A stretch of DNA of 64,000 nucleotides from CAJCJE01 sp035948315 (GTDB lineage Bacteria > Actinomycetota > Actinomycetes > Mycobacteriales > Pseudonocardiaceae), in contig DASZJG010000057.1 in assembly GCA_035948315.1 (NCBI GenBank), positions 1 to 64,000 of the forward strand, in the 5' to 3' direction. The translations under genes and the position numbers were made by a program. The notes beneath the pieces are model-generated. The model did not search any database. It was given only the letters and a program-made list of their open reading frames with translations, and had not been told where the DNA came from. This document shows positions 8,633 through 17,210 of this stretch, piece by piece (the stretch's first letter is position 1; each line of letters starts with the position of its first letter).

Positions 8633-9144
8633 GTCGCCGGAAACCGCGGTACGACATGCGGTGCGGCCTCTTGGACCAACTCGCACGCCTTGGCAGGTCC
8701 CTGCGTCGAGATCACATCAATGTCGACCCTCGACGTGGCGCTGGTCGGGAGCGAAGCGATGCAGGCGTTGAGTGGGGTGTCCTGGAAGAGCTTGCCCTGG
8801 TACCTGCCGACCGAGTAGTCGGTGGCCGTGCCACCGTCCGTGTTGAGCTGATCGATGCCGGCGGTGTCGTAGATCGCGATCTGGATGACGTAGCCGTCGA
8901 TGGTCGCGCCGTCGTCCGGGCGGTGCCACCGGCATTCGCGTGCGCCAGGAGCGTCGACGGTCTGGCCGGCTTCGAGCCCGCTGCTCGTCACGTCCGCCTG
9001 GGCGATCAGCGTGCAGGGATCGACCGACGCAAGCGGATTTGCTTTCGGAGTCACCTTGCCGGGGATCGACGTGGGCGACGAACAGGCGCTCAGACCGATT
9101 GCGGTCGCAAGAATGAGCGGCAGCACGAATACACGATGGGGCAC
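8629..9144 (-). CDS. DUF3558-type lipoprotein (copy A)
   Basis: A 171-residue predicted lipoprotein with a signal peptide ending in the lipobox LSAC, then a domain of the DUF3558 type (ASVDPCTLI, ECRWHRPDDGA, YDTAGIDQL, RYQGKLFQDTPLNAC). It clearly resembles the protein at 10843-11403 over its whole domain, so the two are paralogues. DUF3558 proteins in this lineage are exported lipoproteins of unknown function, often next to ESX-type genes. The GTG start at 9144 has no convincing ribosome site. A hairpin at 9187-9220 separates it from the PPE-like gene, so it may be transcribed alone or by readthrough. Confidence 0.82.
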   Translation of the reverse strand: MPHRVFVLPLILATAIGLSACSSPTSIPGKVTPKANPLASVDPCTLIAQADVTSSGLEAGQTVDAPGARECRWHRPDDGATIDGYVIQIAIYDTAGIDQLNTDGGTATDYSVGRYQGKLFQDTPLNACIASLPTSATSRVDIDVISTQGPAKACELVQEAAPHVVPRFPAT

Positions 9145-9186
9145 GCGCCAAACTACCGTGGCGCCGATCTTCAGAACCGAGATTTC

Positions 9187-9220
9187 GGGCCGGGTTCACA
9201 CCATGAGTGGAACCCGGCCC
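9187..9220 (-). terminator. Hairpin after the PPE-like gene
   Basis: GGGCCGGGTTC and GAACCCGGCCC form a perfect 11-bp stem around a 12-nt loop, 12 nt past the stop of the gene at 9232. There is no T-run on the leftward strand, so it could be a weak terminator or processing site rather than a classic intrinsic terminator. Confidence 0.5.
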
Positions 9221-9231
9221 CAGATCACGAC

Positions 9232-10812
9232 TTATCCGCCGATGACGGGCGGTGCGGTCCGCTCGTCGGTGCCGAAGATCGAGTCCGGGTCGGACTCGAC
9301 CAGGTAGGAAGCGCGCTTGTGCTCGCCGTCGCCCTGGCCACGCCCGCCGCCGCGACCCGCGCCCATGCCACCACCCGCGCCGGAAGCACCGCGCGAGCCT
9401 GCCGCGCCGCTCTCCATCGCGGAATCCTCGGCCGCCTGTGCGCCGGCCGCCGATCGCGCCCCGGAACCGGAAGCACTGCTGCCGCTGCCCGACCCACCGG
9501 AGCCACCGGAGCCACCGCCCGGACCGAACCCGGAGCCGCGCCCGTATCCGCCGCCAGCACCGCCGCCAGCGCCGCCGCCGCCGAAGCCGCCACGGCCACC
9601 GCCGTAGCCGCCACCGGAGGTGTACGTGTCACCGCCTCCGCCGCCAGGACCGAACCCGCCGCCCATCGGCATGCCACCGATTGGCATCCCGCCACCGCCA
9701 CCGGGCCCGTTGCCGCCGCCGTAGCCGCCGGGGCCCATGGGGCCGTTGGGGCCGCCGGGGAAGTTGCCGCCGCCGTAGCCCTGGGTGCCGAGGCCGTTGT
9801 TGCCGCCGTTGCCCTGGCCGCCGGAGCCGGACCCGCCGGAACCACCGCCGCTACCACCGGATCCGGGTGGTGCGACGTACCCGCCACCGCCGCCGAAGCT
9901 GCCGCCGCCTCCGCCACCACCACCGACGCTGCCTACGCTGCTGAGGTGCCCGGTGTAACCGCCTCCGCTACCGCCGCTACTGGAACCGCCGGAGCCGCTG
10001 CCGCTGCCCGAACCAGTGCCCGAGCCGGTCTTGCCGAGGTTGTTGCTGAACGTCGGCGTCGGCGCCATCGCCGGCATCTGCTGGCTGGCCGACTCGAGGC
10101 TGGACTGGTAGGTCGAGGCCACCTGAACCGACTGGTTGTGGTTCTCGGCCGCCTTGTTCAGGTTCGCCTGAGCCTGCGGCACCGCCGCTGCCGGGTCGGG
10201 CGCGTTCGCCACGTCCTGCAGCGCCTGCTGGTAGGTGTAGTTGTAGGGCTGCGGCATGTTGCTCTGCGCACCACCGACCGCGGTGGCCTGGTCGGACACG
10301 TTCGCCGCGGTCACCTGAGCACCGGCGGCCGCGTTGTTGGCCCAGTTCGACACCTGGGTGTGGAACTGCATGGCGGCGTTGGCCGCGTCGCCCTCCCAGC
10401 CGGAGGTCGCCGTCTTTGCCGCGTCCTGCAGCGTCGAGGTGATCGTCACCAGCGAGTTGCCGACGCTGTTCCACGAGTTGGCGACACCGCTGATCTGGTT
10501 CCGGTCAGCGGCATGGACCGCGTTGTACAGCGCCTGCGAATCCTGCGACCCGTAGTTCGGGGCGCCGGACGCCACCGGAGCACGGCTGTTGAAGTCCTGG
10601 GCGAGGGCCTTCGTGTGCTGATTCACCGAACCGGACGTCGGCGCGTGTCCGGGCACGTACGGTCCGTACTGCTGCGCGTTCGTCCCGTCCGTGGCCGAAG
10701 TCTGCGTGGTCGCGACGACCGGCGGTGCCGGGCTGGTCGAGGTGCCAGACCCGGACGGGTCGCCAGAGTTTGCCGACGACCCAGTATTCGTCGAATTGTC
10801 TCCAGCTGCCAT
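9232..10812 (-). CDS. PPE-like ESX-type secreted protein with Gly-rich C-terminus
   Basis: A 526-residue protein. Residues 1-50 are Ser/Thr/Gly-rich. About 90-235 is a helical region with a Trp-x-Gly turn (WEG at 149-151) between two helices, as in WXG100/PPE proteins. About 270-500 is dominated by Gly, Ser and Pro. The tail ends FGTDERTAPPVIGG, a C-terminal motif I recognise from related Pseudonocardiaceae proteins. The N-terminus has no Sec signal, consistent with type VII export. ATG 10812 has a GAGGGG ribosome site. It follows the ESX-like hairpin gene and a DUF3558-type gene, so the three probably form one transcript. No ESX secretion machinery is in the window. Its function at the cell surface is unknown. 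Confidence 0.75.
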   Translation of the reverse strand: MAAGDNSTNTGSSANSGDPSGSGTSTSPAPPVVATTQTSATDGTNAQQYGPYVPGHAPTSGSVNQHTKALAQDFNSRAPVASGAPNYGSQDSQALYNAVHAADRNQISGVANSWNSVGNSLVTITSTLQDAAKTATSGWEGDAANAAMQFHTQVSNWANNAAAGAQVTAANVSDQATAVGGAQSNMPQPYNYTYQQALQDVANAPDPAAAVPQAQANLNKAAENHNQSVQVASTYQSSLESASQQMPAMAPTPTFSNNLGKTGSGTGSGSGSGSGGSSSGGSGGGYTGHLSSVGSVGGGGGGGGSFGGGGGYVAPPGSGGSGGGSGGSGSGGQGNGGNNGLGTQGYGGGNFPGGPNGPMGPGGYGGGNGPGGGGGMPIGGMPMGGGFGPGGGGGDTYTSGGGYGGGRGGFGGGGAGGGAGGGYGRGSGFGPGGGSGGSGGSGSGSSASGSGARSAAGAQAAEDSAMESGAAGSRGASGAGGGMGAGRGGGRGQGDGEHKRASYLVESDPDSIFGTDERTAPPVIGG

Positions 10813-10842
10813 GATCGATCCCCTCGTGACTACAAACTCTGT

Positions 10843-11403
10843 TCAGGTTCCCGCAGGAAAGTTCGCCACCACGAGTGGCGTCAGCTGCTTGACCAACTTG
10901 CAACCCTGGTCGATGCCGAGGCTTGACACAACGTCAAGATCGATCCGGGAAGAACTGCCGGTCGGGAGTGCGATGAGGCAGGCGTTCAAGGCAGTCTCCT
11001 GGTAGATCTTGCCCTGGTACTTCCCGGTCGAATAGTCCGCGACCGTCCCACCGGACGTGTTGAGCTGGTCCATGCCGGCCGTGTCGTAGATGACGATCTG
11101 AACCTGGTAACCGTCGACCGTCGCACCGTCGTCGGGGTGGTTCCAACGGCAGGCACGCCCGCCCGACGCGTTGGCAGGCGTGGGTGCCTGCAGACCGCTC
11201 TTCGAGATGACGTCCTGAGTGACCAGCGAGCAGGGGTCGACGGAGGCGAGCGTGCTCGCCCCTCCGGCTGAGCTGCTGGTGGTGGTCGGCGCCGACGTTG
11301 TCGAACTGTCACCGACCGCGTTGCCCGGATTCTGGGATGAGCATGCGCTCAGGCCGATGGCTGCCGCGGCGATCAACGGCAGGGCGAGCATCCGATAAGT
11401 CAC
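10843..11403 (-). CDS. DUF3558-type lipoprotein (copy B)
   Basis: A 186-residue predicted lipoprotein with lipobox LSAC, a Ser/Thr-rich linker to about residue 50, then a DUF3558-type domain (ASVDPCSLV, RACRWNHPDDGA, YDTAGMDQL, KYQGKIYQETALNAC). GTG 11403 is preceded by AAGGA. It lies between the ESX-like hairpin gene (18-nt gap) and the PPE-like gene (30-nt gap), all leftward. It is a paralogue of the protein at 8629-9144; conserved Cys pairs suggest a disulfide outside the membrane. Role unknown; co-operon context suggests involvement with the secreted partners. Confidence 0.83.
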   Translation of the reverse strand: MTYRMLALPLIAAAAIGLSACSSQNPGNAVGDSSTTSAPTTTSSSAGGASTLASVDPCSLVTQDVISKSGLQAPTPANASGGRACRWNHPDDGATVDGYQVQIVIYDTAGMDQLNTSGGTVADYSTGKYQGKIYQETALNACLIALPTGSSSRIDLDVVSSLGIDQGCKLVKQLTPLVVANFPAGT

Positions 11404-11421
11404 GGGAATCCTTGCGGTGTG

Positions 11422-11943
11422 CTAGGCGCTGATATTCTGGTTGGCGGCCGTGCTCGATGGGTTGGCCGGGGTCGTGCTGCCGGCCGGGGTCGAGGGGGAG
11501 CCGTTGGGGTCGATCTTCTTCAGAATATCGGCGACCTGCTCGTTGGTTTCCTGGTAGTTCTTGCTCGCCTGGATGTACGCGTCGTGCATCTGCTGAAGCG
11601 TCGCGTTCAGGCTCTGGACGGCCTGCACCATGCCCTGTGGATCGGTGGCGACGTTCTTTGTGTACGTCGAGACGGTCTGTGCGCCGTTCAACGACCCCAG
11701 TTTGGGCGCGTTTTGGATGTTCAGCAGGTCGTTGGACATGGTCCGGATCTCGTCCATGGCGGCCTGGCACGCTGCGGCGAGTGAGGCTGCGGCGTGCGGG
11801 TCGAGTTTGAAGCCGCCACCTGCTGCCTTGACCAGGTTGCCGGCACTGCCGTCCATCTTCGCTGCCTGGTTGCCGGTGCCCTGCGACACGGCTGCCGCGT
11901 CGCGCGCTTCGACGAACGTGGCGTCTGCCATTGGCTCCAACAT
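11422..11943 (-). CDS. ESX-like helical hairpin protein
   Basis: A 173-residue, Ala/Gln/Asn-rich protein predicted to be mostly helical, with no Sec signal. The pattern (FKLDPHAAASLAAACQAA near 45-62, then a long second helix ending NYQETNEQVADIL) resembles actinobacterial ESX-type or PE-like partners. The Y-x-x-x-N-E near residue 140 is close to, but not exactly, the YxxxD/E type VII export signal. A disordered Pro/Ser/Thr tail follows. It opens the leftward cluster; GGAGG lies 10 nt before ATG 11943. It may pair with the downstream PPE-like protein. The family assignment is by pattern, not by a confirmed match. Confidence 0.62.
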   Translation of the reverse strand: MLEPMADATFVEARDAAAVSQGTGNQAAKMDGSAGNLVKAAGGGFKLDPHAAASLAAACQAAMDEIRTMSNDLLNIQNAPKLGSLNGAQTVSTYTKNVATDPQGMVQAVQSLNATLQQMHDAYIQASKNYQETNEQVADILKKIDPNGSPSTPAGSTTPANPSSTAANQNISA

Positions 11944-12218
11944 GCCGTCAATTCCTCCCCGGACTGCCGCGTTGGCGGGTGGCGAAATCCGCCACTCAGA
12001 CGATACCGGACCGGTCCTGGGGAGGCGGCGGGTTTGGTGCAGAGCGTCACTCAGGTGGTGGGTTGATCGGGTACGGAAGCGACGGATTGACTACTTTGGG
12101 TAGTTTTCGTGATCGAATCAGGTGAGTTCGGCAGGCAGCTTTACTGGTTTGATCACGGACGGGTTGAGTGACCTAGACTGCGCCGGGACGCGAATTCCGT
12201 TGGTACTGGGAGCTTTTC
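11944..12218. other. Divergent intergenic region
   Basis: This 275-bp spacer separates the leftward ESX-like cluster from the rightward lipoprotein gene and must hold both promoters. It is AT-richer than its surroundings around 12085-12160. A possible rightward promoter is TTGATC at about 12150 with TAGACT 19 nt later. No gene is evident. Confidence 0.4.
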
Positions 12219-12890
12219 GTGCGGGGTCGGTGGCTGGCCGGGGTCCTCAGTGGCCTGTTCGTCGTGTCGGGGTGCACGTCGAATGTGGCCGGTCGGGCGG
12301 TGCCCGCAGCGAAAGGGACGGCTGTTGACCAGGGGATTTGTCAGGCCGCTGAGCTGATGCGGTGCATCGTGGCCGCGCCTGCCGGCTCGTCGGCCTATGC
12401 GACACCGTTGGGGCCGAACGGGGTGGTCAGCACGCGGCAGTTCATCAGCGCGTTCTATCCGGCCGACGCCCAGCACGACAACCAGATCGCCGACCAGTTG
12501 CGGGAGCAGGGGCTGGAGAGCGTCGCGCATCGGAACTGGGCGGTGAGCGGCACGGGTGATCAGGTGGACGGTGATCAGGTGGACGGTGATCAGGTGGACA
12601 TTGTGTTGTTGGGGTTCACCACGTCCGGGGGTGCGCAGAGCCGAGCCCAGGTGGTTGAGACCAGTACGCGGCGGGATCCGACGTTGGGCACGTTCGCGGG
12701 GGCCGGGCTGCCGAGCGGGGTGGTCGCCTTTGTGGACCGGTCGGTCGACCGGAACGGGAACATCGGCGTGCGTGCCTATGCGGCGTTCGGGGCGGTGGAG
12801 ATGGAGTTCAACTATCTGCATCCGGCGACGTTGGACTCGGCGGATCTGACCGCGCAGGTCGCGCGCGAGGTCGAGTTGCTGACGGGCTAG
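12219..12890 (+). CDS. Putative lipoprotein with a triplicated GDQVD segment
   Basis: A 223-residue protein with a short signal and lipobox VSGC (residues about 16-19), followed by a domain similar in layout to actinobacterial secreted lipoproteins of unknown function. GTG 12219 has GGGAG upstream. Residues about 113-127 are GDQVD repeated three times, encoded by three identical 15-bp units, which looks like recent slippage. It overlaps the convergent DUF6104-type gene by 4 bp. No enzymatic motif is visible; function unknown. Confidence 0.72.
   Translation: MRGRWLAGVLSGLFVVSGCTSNVAGRAVPAAKGTAVDQGICQAAELMRCIVAAPAGSSAYATPLGPNGVVSTRQFISAFYPADAQHDNQIADQLREQGLESVAHRNWAVSGTGDQVDGDQVDGDQVDIVLLGFTTSGGAQSRAQVVETSTRRDPTLGTFAGAGLPSGVVAFVDRSVDRNGNIGVRAYAAFGAVEMEFNYLHPATLDSADLTAQVAREVELLTG
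12555..12599 (+). repeat. Three perfect 15-bp tandem repeats in a coding region
   Basis: GGTGATCAGGTGGAC occurs three times in a row without mismatch, in frame (Gly-Asp-Gln-Val-Asp). Perfect identity implies recent expansion or contraction by slippage. Copy number may differ between strains. Confidence 0.93.
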
Positions 12891-13072
12891 TCGTCCTCTG
12901 GGTCGTCGGAGTCGTCGCGGGCCAGGAAGGTGGCCAGGCGCTCGATGGCGTCCTCGAAGTCGGGGTTGGCGTCGACGAACACGCGCAGGCGTTCGGCCAG
13001 CCAGCCGAGGGTGATCTGTTCGTCGCCGCGTCGTTCATCGAGTTCCTCGATGCCGCGATCCGTGAAGTACAC
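12887..13072 (-). CDS. Small acidic DUF6104-type protein next to kgd
   Basis: A 61-residue acidic protein beginning VYFTDRGIEELDERRGDE, with LGWLAERLRVFVDANPDFE in the centre, resembling the small DUF6104 proteins often found beside the alpha-ketoglutarate decarboxylase gene in actinobacteria. I place the start at GTG 13072 because family members begin with (M)YFTDRGIEEL and because an intrinsic-terminator-like hairpin (13104-13140) lies just before it. The frame is open to a GTG at 13147, which would add 25 unconserved residues. Function unknown. Confidence 0.8.
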   Translation of the reverse strand: MYFTDRGIEELDERRGDEQITLGWLAERLRVFVDANPDFEDAIERLATFLARDDSDDPEDD

Positions 13073-13103
13073 GCGGGAAAGGGTAAGCCAGCCGAAAACG
13101 CGA

Positions 13104-13140
13104 ACGTCGCCGGCTCGGTGGGAATCCGGGCCGGCGACGT
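13104..13140 (-). terminator. Intrinsic terminator after kgd
   Basis: ACGTCGCCGGC and GCCGGCGACGT pair as a perfect 11-bp stem with a 15-nt loop, starting 11 nt past the kgd stop. On the leftward strand it is followed within a few bases by TTTT. It lies between kgd and the small DUF6104-type gene. Confidence 0.65.
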
Positions 13141-13151
13141 CCGTCACGGTG

Positions 13152-16100
13152 CTAGAACGCGTTCTCGATGATCTCGCGCTGTTCGACCTCGTGCACCTTG
13201 CTCGAACCGGACGCGGGCGCGGCCATGGCGCGACGGGAGTTCACGCGGAGGCGGCCGGCGAGTTCGGGCAGCTTGGTGGGCAGCCACAGGCCGAAGAACG
13301 GCCACGCGCCCTGGTTCTGCGGTTCCTCCTGGACCCAGGTGATCTCGGTCGCGTTGGAGTACTTGGCCAGCGCCTCAGCCAGCCTGCGCCACGGGATCGG
13401 GTAGAACTGCTCGACCCGGACGATAGCGGTGTCGGTCGCGCCGAGCTTGGCCTGCTGCGCGGCGAGTTCGTAGTAGATCTTGCCGGCGCACAGCACGACC
13501 TTGCGCACGTTGGCGGGGTCGGGCCGGGTCGGGTCGTCGATCACCGACAGGAACTTGCCCTGGCTGAAGTCCTCGACCGAGCTGACCGCGGCCTTGTTGC
13601 GCAGCATGGACTTCGGCGTGAACACCACCAGCGGGCGCTGGACGCCGTCCAACGCGTGCCGGCGGAGGAGGTGGAAGTAGCTGGCGGGAGTGGACGGCAT
13701 CGAGACGGTCATCGAGCCTTCCGCGCACAGTTGCAGCCAGCGCTCGATCCGGCCCGAGGTGTGGTCCGGGCCCTGGCCCTCGTGGCCGTGCGGGAGCAGC
13801 ATGACCACGTTGGACCGCTGGCCCCACTTGGCCTCGCTGGAGGAGATGAACTCGTCGATGACGCTCTGCGCGCCGTTGACGAAGTCACCGAACTGCGCCT
13901 CCCACAGCACCAGTGCGTCCGGGTTGGCGACCGAGTAGCCGTACTCGAAGCCGACCGCTGCGTATTCGCTCAGCGCCGAGTCGTAGACCATGAACCGGCC
14001 CTGGTTCGGCGAGAGGTTCTGCAGCGGGGTGTACTCGGCGGAGTTCTTCCGGTCGATCAGCACCGAGTGGCGCTGGGTGAACGTGCCGCGCCGGGAGTCC
14101 TGACCGGACAGCCGGATCAGCCTGCCCTCGTCGACCAGCGAGCCGAACGCGAGCAGTTCCGCGAACGCCCAGTCGATCTCGCCCTCGGTGGACATCTTGA
14201 ACCGCCGCTCCAGCACCGGCTTGACGCGCGGGTGCGGGGTGAAGCCCTCGGGCAGTTCGACGTGCGCGCGGCCGATCCGCTCGATGACCTCGCGGCTGAT
14301 CGCGGTGCCGACCTTGGTGGGGATCTGCTGCTCGGATTCGATCGACGGCGACGGGTGGGCCGCCGCCTTCTCCAGTTCGCGGACCTCGTTGAAGACGTGC
14401 TCGAGCTGGCTGGAGAAGTCGCGCAGCGCGGTCTCGGCCTCCGCCATGGAGATGTCGCCCCGGCCGATCAGGGCCTCGGTGTAGGTCTTACGGACGCTGC
14501 GCTTGGCGTCGATGATGTCGTACATCGCCGGCTGCGTCATCGACGGGTCGTCGCCCTCGTTGTGGCCGCGGCGCCGGTAGCAGACCATGTCGATCACGAC
14601 GTCCTTGTGGAACGCCTGGCGGTACTCGACGGCCAGCTTGGCGACCCAGTAGCAGGCCTCCGGGTCGTCGCCGTTCACGTGGAACACCGGGGCGCCGATC
14701 ATCTTCGCCACGTCCGTGGAGTACTTGGACGAGCGCGAGTGCTCCGGGTTGGTGGTGAAGCCGACCTGGTTGTTGATGACCACGTGCACGGTGCCACCGG
14801 TGCGGTAGCCGCGCAGCAGCGCCAGGTTCAGGGTCTCGGCCACGACGCCCTGGCCCGCGAAGGCCGCGTCGCCGTGCAGCGCGACCGGGAGCACGGTGTA
14901 GCCGTGCTCGGAGCCCTTGTCGAGGATGTCCTGCTTGGCGCGGGCGATGCCCTCGATGACCGGGTCGACGGTCTCCAGGTGGGACGGGTTAGCGGCCAGC
15001 GACACCTTGGTCTCGCCGTCGCCGAACATCCGGAAGTACTTGCCCTCGGCGCCGAGGTGGTACTTGACGTCGCCGGAGCCGTGCGCCTGGCCGGGGTCGA
15101 TGTTGCCCTCGAACTCGCGGAAGATCTGCGAGATCGGCTTGCCGACGATGTTGGCGAGCACGTTCAGCCGGCCGCGGTGCGCCATGCCGATGACGACCTC
15201 GTCCAGTTCGTGCTCGGCGGCCTTGTCCAGGACCGCGTCGAGCAGCGCGATCACGGTTTCGCCGCCCTCCAGCGAGAACCGCTTCTGGCCGACGTACTTG
15301 GTCTGCAGGAAGGTCTCGAAGGCTTCGGCCGCGTTCAGCTTGGACAGGATGTACTTCTGCACCGCGGTGGTCGGCTTCTCGTGCTTGACCTCGACCCGCT
15401 CCTGCAACCACTGTCGCTCGGTGGGCTCCAGGATGTGCATGTACTCCACGCCGACGGTGCGGCAGTAGGAGTCGCGCAGCACGCCGAGCACGTCGCGCAG
15501 CTTCATCGTGTCGTGCGCGGCGAAGCCGCCGACCGCGAACTCGCGGTCGAGATCCCACAGGGTCAGGCCGTGGTGCAGCACGTCGAGGTCGTCGTGCCGG
15601 CGCTGCCGGTAGTTCAGCGGGTCGATGTCGGCCATCAGGTGACCGCGGGTGCGGAACGCGTCGATCAGCTCCAGCACGCGCGCGGTCTTGTCGACCGCGC
15701 CCTCCGGGATGTCCTGCACCCAGCGGATCGGCTCGTAGGGCAGCCGCAGCGACGTGAAGATGTCGTCGTAGAAGCCGTCCTCGCCGAGCAGCAGCTGGTG
15801 GATGCGACGCAGGAACTCGCCGGATTCGGCGCCCTGGATGATCCGGTGGTCGTAGGTGGAGGTCAGCGTGATGATCTTGCTGACGCCCATCTCGGACAGC
15901 GTGTGCTCGCTGGCGCCCTGGAAGTGCGCCGGGTACTCCATCGCGCCGACGCCGACGATCGTGCCCTGGCCCGCGGTCAGCCTCGGCACCGAGTGGTTGG
16001 TGCCGATGGTGCCCGGGTTGGTCAGCGAGATCGTGGTGCCGGTGAAGTCCTCAGTGGTCAGTCCGCCGCTGCGCGCCTTGCGGATGATCTCCTCGTAGGC

Positions 16101-16970
16101 CGACCAGAACTGCGTGAAGTTCATGTTCTCGCAGTTCTTGATGGACGCGACCACGAGCGTGCGGGCGCCGTCCTTGCCGGGCAGGTCGATCGCGAGTCCG
16201 AAGTTGACGTGTTCGGGCGTCACGATGTTCGGCTTGCCGTCGACCTCGGCGAAGTGCCGGTTCATGTTCGGGTACGCCTGCAACGCCCGGATCACCGCGT
16301 AGCCGATGACGTGGGTGAAGGAGATCTTCCCGCCACGGGTCCGCTTCAGGTGGTTGTTGATCACGATCCGGTTGTCGGCGAGCAGCTTGGCCGGCACCGC
16401 GCGCACCGAGGTCGCGGTCGGCACGGTGAGCGACTGCTCCATGTTCTTGGCGATCGCGGCGGCGGCGCCGCGGATGACCTTGCTGGTGTCGCCCGCGGCA
16501 TGCTGGACCGGCGCGGCCTTGGCGGCCTGCTGCGGCGACGGCTTGCCGGTGCTCGGCAGGGTCGGGCCGGCGGGAGCGCGTAGCGGGGCGGCGGCGGTGG
16601 TCGCGCTGCTGCCATTGGTCGGCACCGAGGCGGGGCTCGTCGGAGTTGTCGGGGTGATGGTCGGCGGCGTCGTCGGAGTGCTGGGCCTGCTGGGTGCGCC
16701 ATTGGTACCCGGGCTGGTCGCCAGTGCGGTCGCTGCCGTCGTGATGGTGTTGGTCGGACCACCGACGGTGCTGGCCCCCTCGGTCGCCGCACTGCCGGTC
16801 GGCTGTGCGACGTTGTCACCGACGCCGGCCGCACGCTCGGTCGGCTTGTAGTCGGCGAAAAAGTCGTGCCACGCCGGGTCTACCGACGAGGGGTCGTTGA
16901 GAAACTGCTCGTACATCTCTTCGACCAGCCACTCGTTGGGCCCGAACTGTGACGCGGGACTGCTGGACAC
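13152..16970 (-). CDS. kgd: Multifunctional 2-oxoglutarate metabolism enzyme (Kgd/SucA)
   Basis: A 1272-residue fusion of an E2-type succinyltransferase and a thiamine-diphosphate E1 2-oxoglutarate dehydrogenase, as in mycobacterial Kgd. Residues 1-40 form the E1 N-terminal segment (NEWLVEEMYEQFLNDPSS), about 50-140 a Pro/Thr/Ala linker, then the acyltransferase domain with TYDHRIIQGAESG. The lipoyl domain is absent, as in this family. The E1 part contains GMAHRGRLNVL, the ThDP segment GDAAFAGQGVVAE and VINNQVGFTT. It produces succinyl-CoA with separate E2/E3 partners, or succinic semialdehyde. The start is GTG 16970, with AGAGGCGAG about 10 nt upstream. In mycobacteria GarA regulates the enzyme; no garA is seen here. 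Confidence 0.97.
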   Translation of the reverse strand: MSSSPASQFGPNEWLVEEMYEQFLNDPSSVDPAWHDFFADYKPTERAAGVGDNVAQPTGSAATEGASTVGGPTNTITTAATALATSPGTNGAPSRPSTPTTPPTITPTTPTSPASVPTNGSSATTAAAPLRAPAGPTLPSTGKPSPQQAAKAAPVQHAAGDTSKVIRGAAAAIAKNMEQSLTVPTATSVRAVPAKLLADNRIVINNHLKRTRGGKISFTHVIGYAVIRALQAYPNMNRHFAEVDGKPNIVTPEHVNFGLAIDLPGKDGARTLVVASIKNCENMNFTQFWSAYEEIIRKARSGGLTTEDFTGTTISLTNPGTIGTNHSVPRLTAGQGTIVGVGAMEYPAHFQGASEHTLSEMGVSKIITLTSTYDHRIIQGAESGEFLRRIHQLLLGEDGFYDDIFTSLRLPYEPIRWVQDIPEGAVDKTARVLELIDAFRTRGHLMADIDPLNYRQRRHDDLDVLHHGLTLWDLDREFAVGGFAAHDTMKLRDVLGVLRDSYCRTVGVEYMHILEPTERQWLQERVEVKHEKPTTAVQKYILSKLNAAEAFETFLQTKYVGQKRFSLEGGETVIALLDAVLDKAAEHELDEVVIGMAHRGRLNVLANIVGKPISQIFREFEGNIDPGQAHGSGDVKYHLGAEGKYFRMFGDGETKVSLAANPSHLETVDPVIEGIARAKQDILDKGSEHGYTVLPVALHGDAAFAGQGVVAETLNLALLRGYRTGGTVHVVINNQVGFTTNPEHSRSSKYSTDVAKMIGAPVFHVNGDDPEACYWVAKLAVEYRQAFHKDVVIDMVCYRRRGHNEGDDPSMTQPAMYDIIDAKRSVRKTYTEALIGRGDISMAEAETALRDFSSQLEHVFNEVRELEKAAAHPSPSIESEQQIPTKVGTAISREVIERIGRAHVELPEGFTPHPRVKPVLERRFKMSTEGEIDWAFAELLAFGSLVDEGRLIRLSGQDSRRGTFTQRHSVLIDRKNSAEYTPLQNLSPNQGRFMVYDSALSEYAAVGFEYGYSVANPDALVLWEAQFGDFVNGAQSVIDEFISSSEAKWGQRSNVVMLLPHGHEGQGPDHTSGRIERWLQLCAEGSMTVSMPSTPASYFHLLRRHALDGVQRPLVVFTPKSMLRNKAAVSSVEDFSQGKFLSVIDDPTRPDPANVRKVVLCAGKIYYELAAQQAKLGATDTAIVRVEQFYPIPWRRLAEALAKYSNATEITWVQEEPQNQGAWPFFGLWLPTKLPELAGRLRVNSRRAMAAPASGSSKVHEVEQREIIENAF

Positions 16971-17100
16971 GGTTGACGCTCGCCTCTATCTGTTCTCGAC
17001 TCGAACCTGACCAGGGATCGGTTTTTTTCACCGTCAACCAGGCTAGTCCTCTCGGAGGCGTGATTCACAACAGACCGGGGACAGGCAACGAGCGTTCTGT

Positions 17101-17130
17101 CACAGGATCGATTTCCGAATCGATCCTGTG
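17101..17130. repeat. Perfect 13-bp inverted repeat between exporter and kgd
   Basis: CACAGGATCGATT and its exact complement are separated by the tetranucleotide TCCG, giving a strong hairpin 80 bp downstream of the exporter stop and 130 bp upstream of kgd. No T-run follows on the leftward strand. It could be a factor-dependent terminator for the exporter or a binding site for a kgd regulator. Confidence 0.6.
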
Positions 17131-17210
17131 CCGGTATGCAGGGCGAATGCACCCGTTCGAGCGAGTGTTCAGCGGGCCCGGCAGGGCGCGAACTGGGGTT
17201 TTGTCAGTGG

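Noticed and set aside
12930..16583. A 1217-codon open frame antisense to kgd
   Set aside because: Low-complexity Arg/Val/Asp/Gly-rich translation that mirrors the GC-rich codons of kgd; no motif, and kgd is certain.
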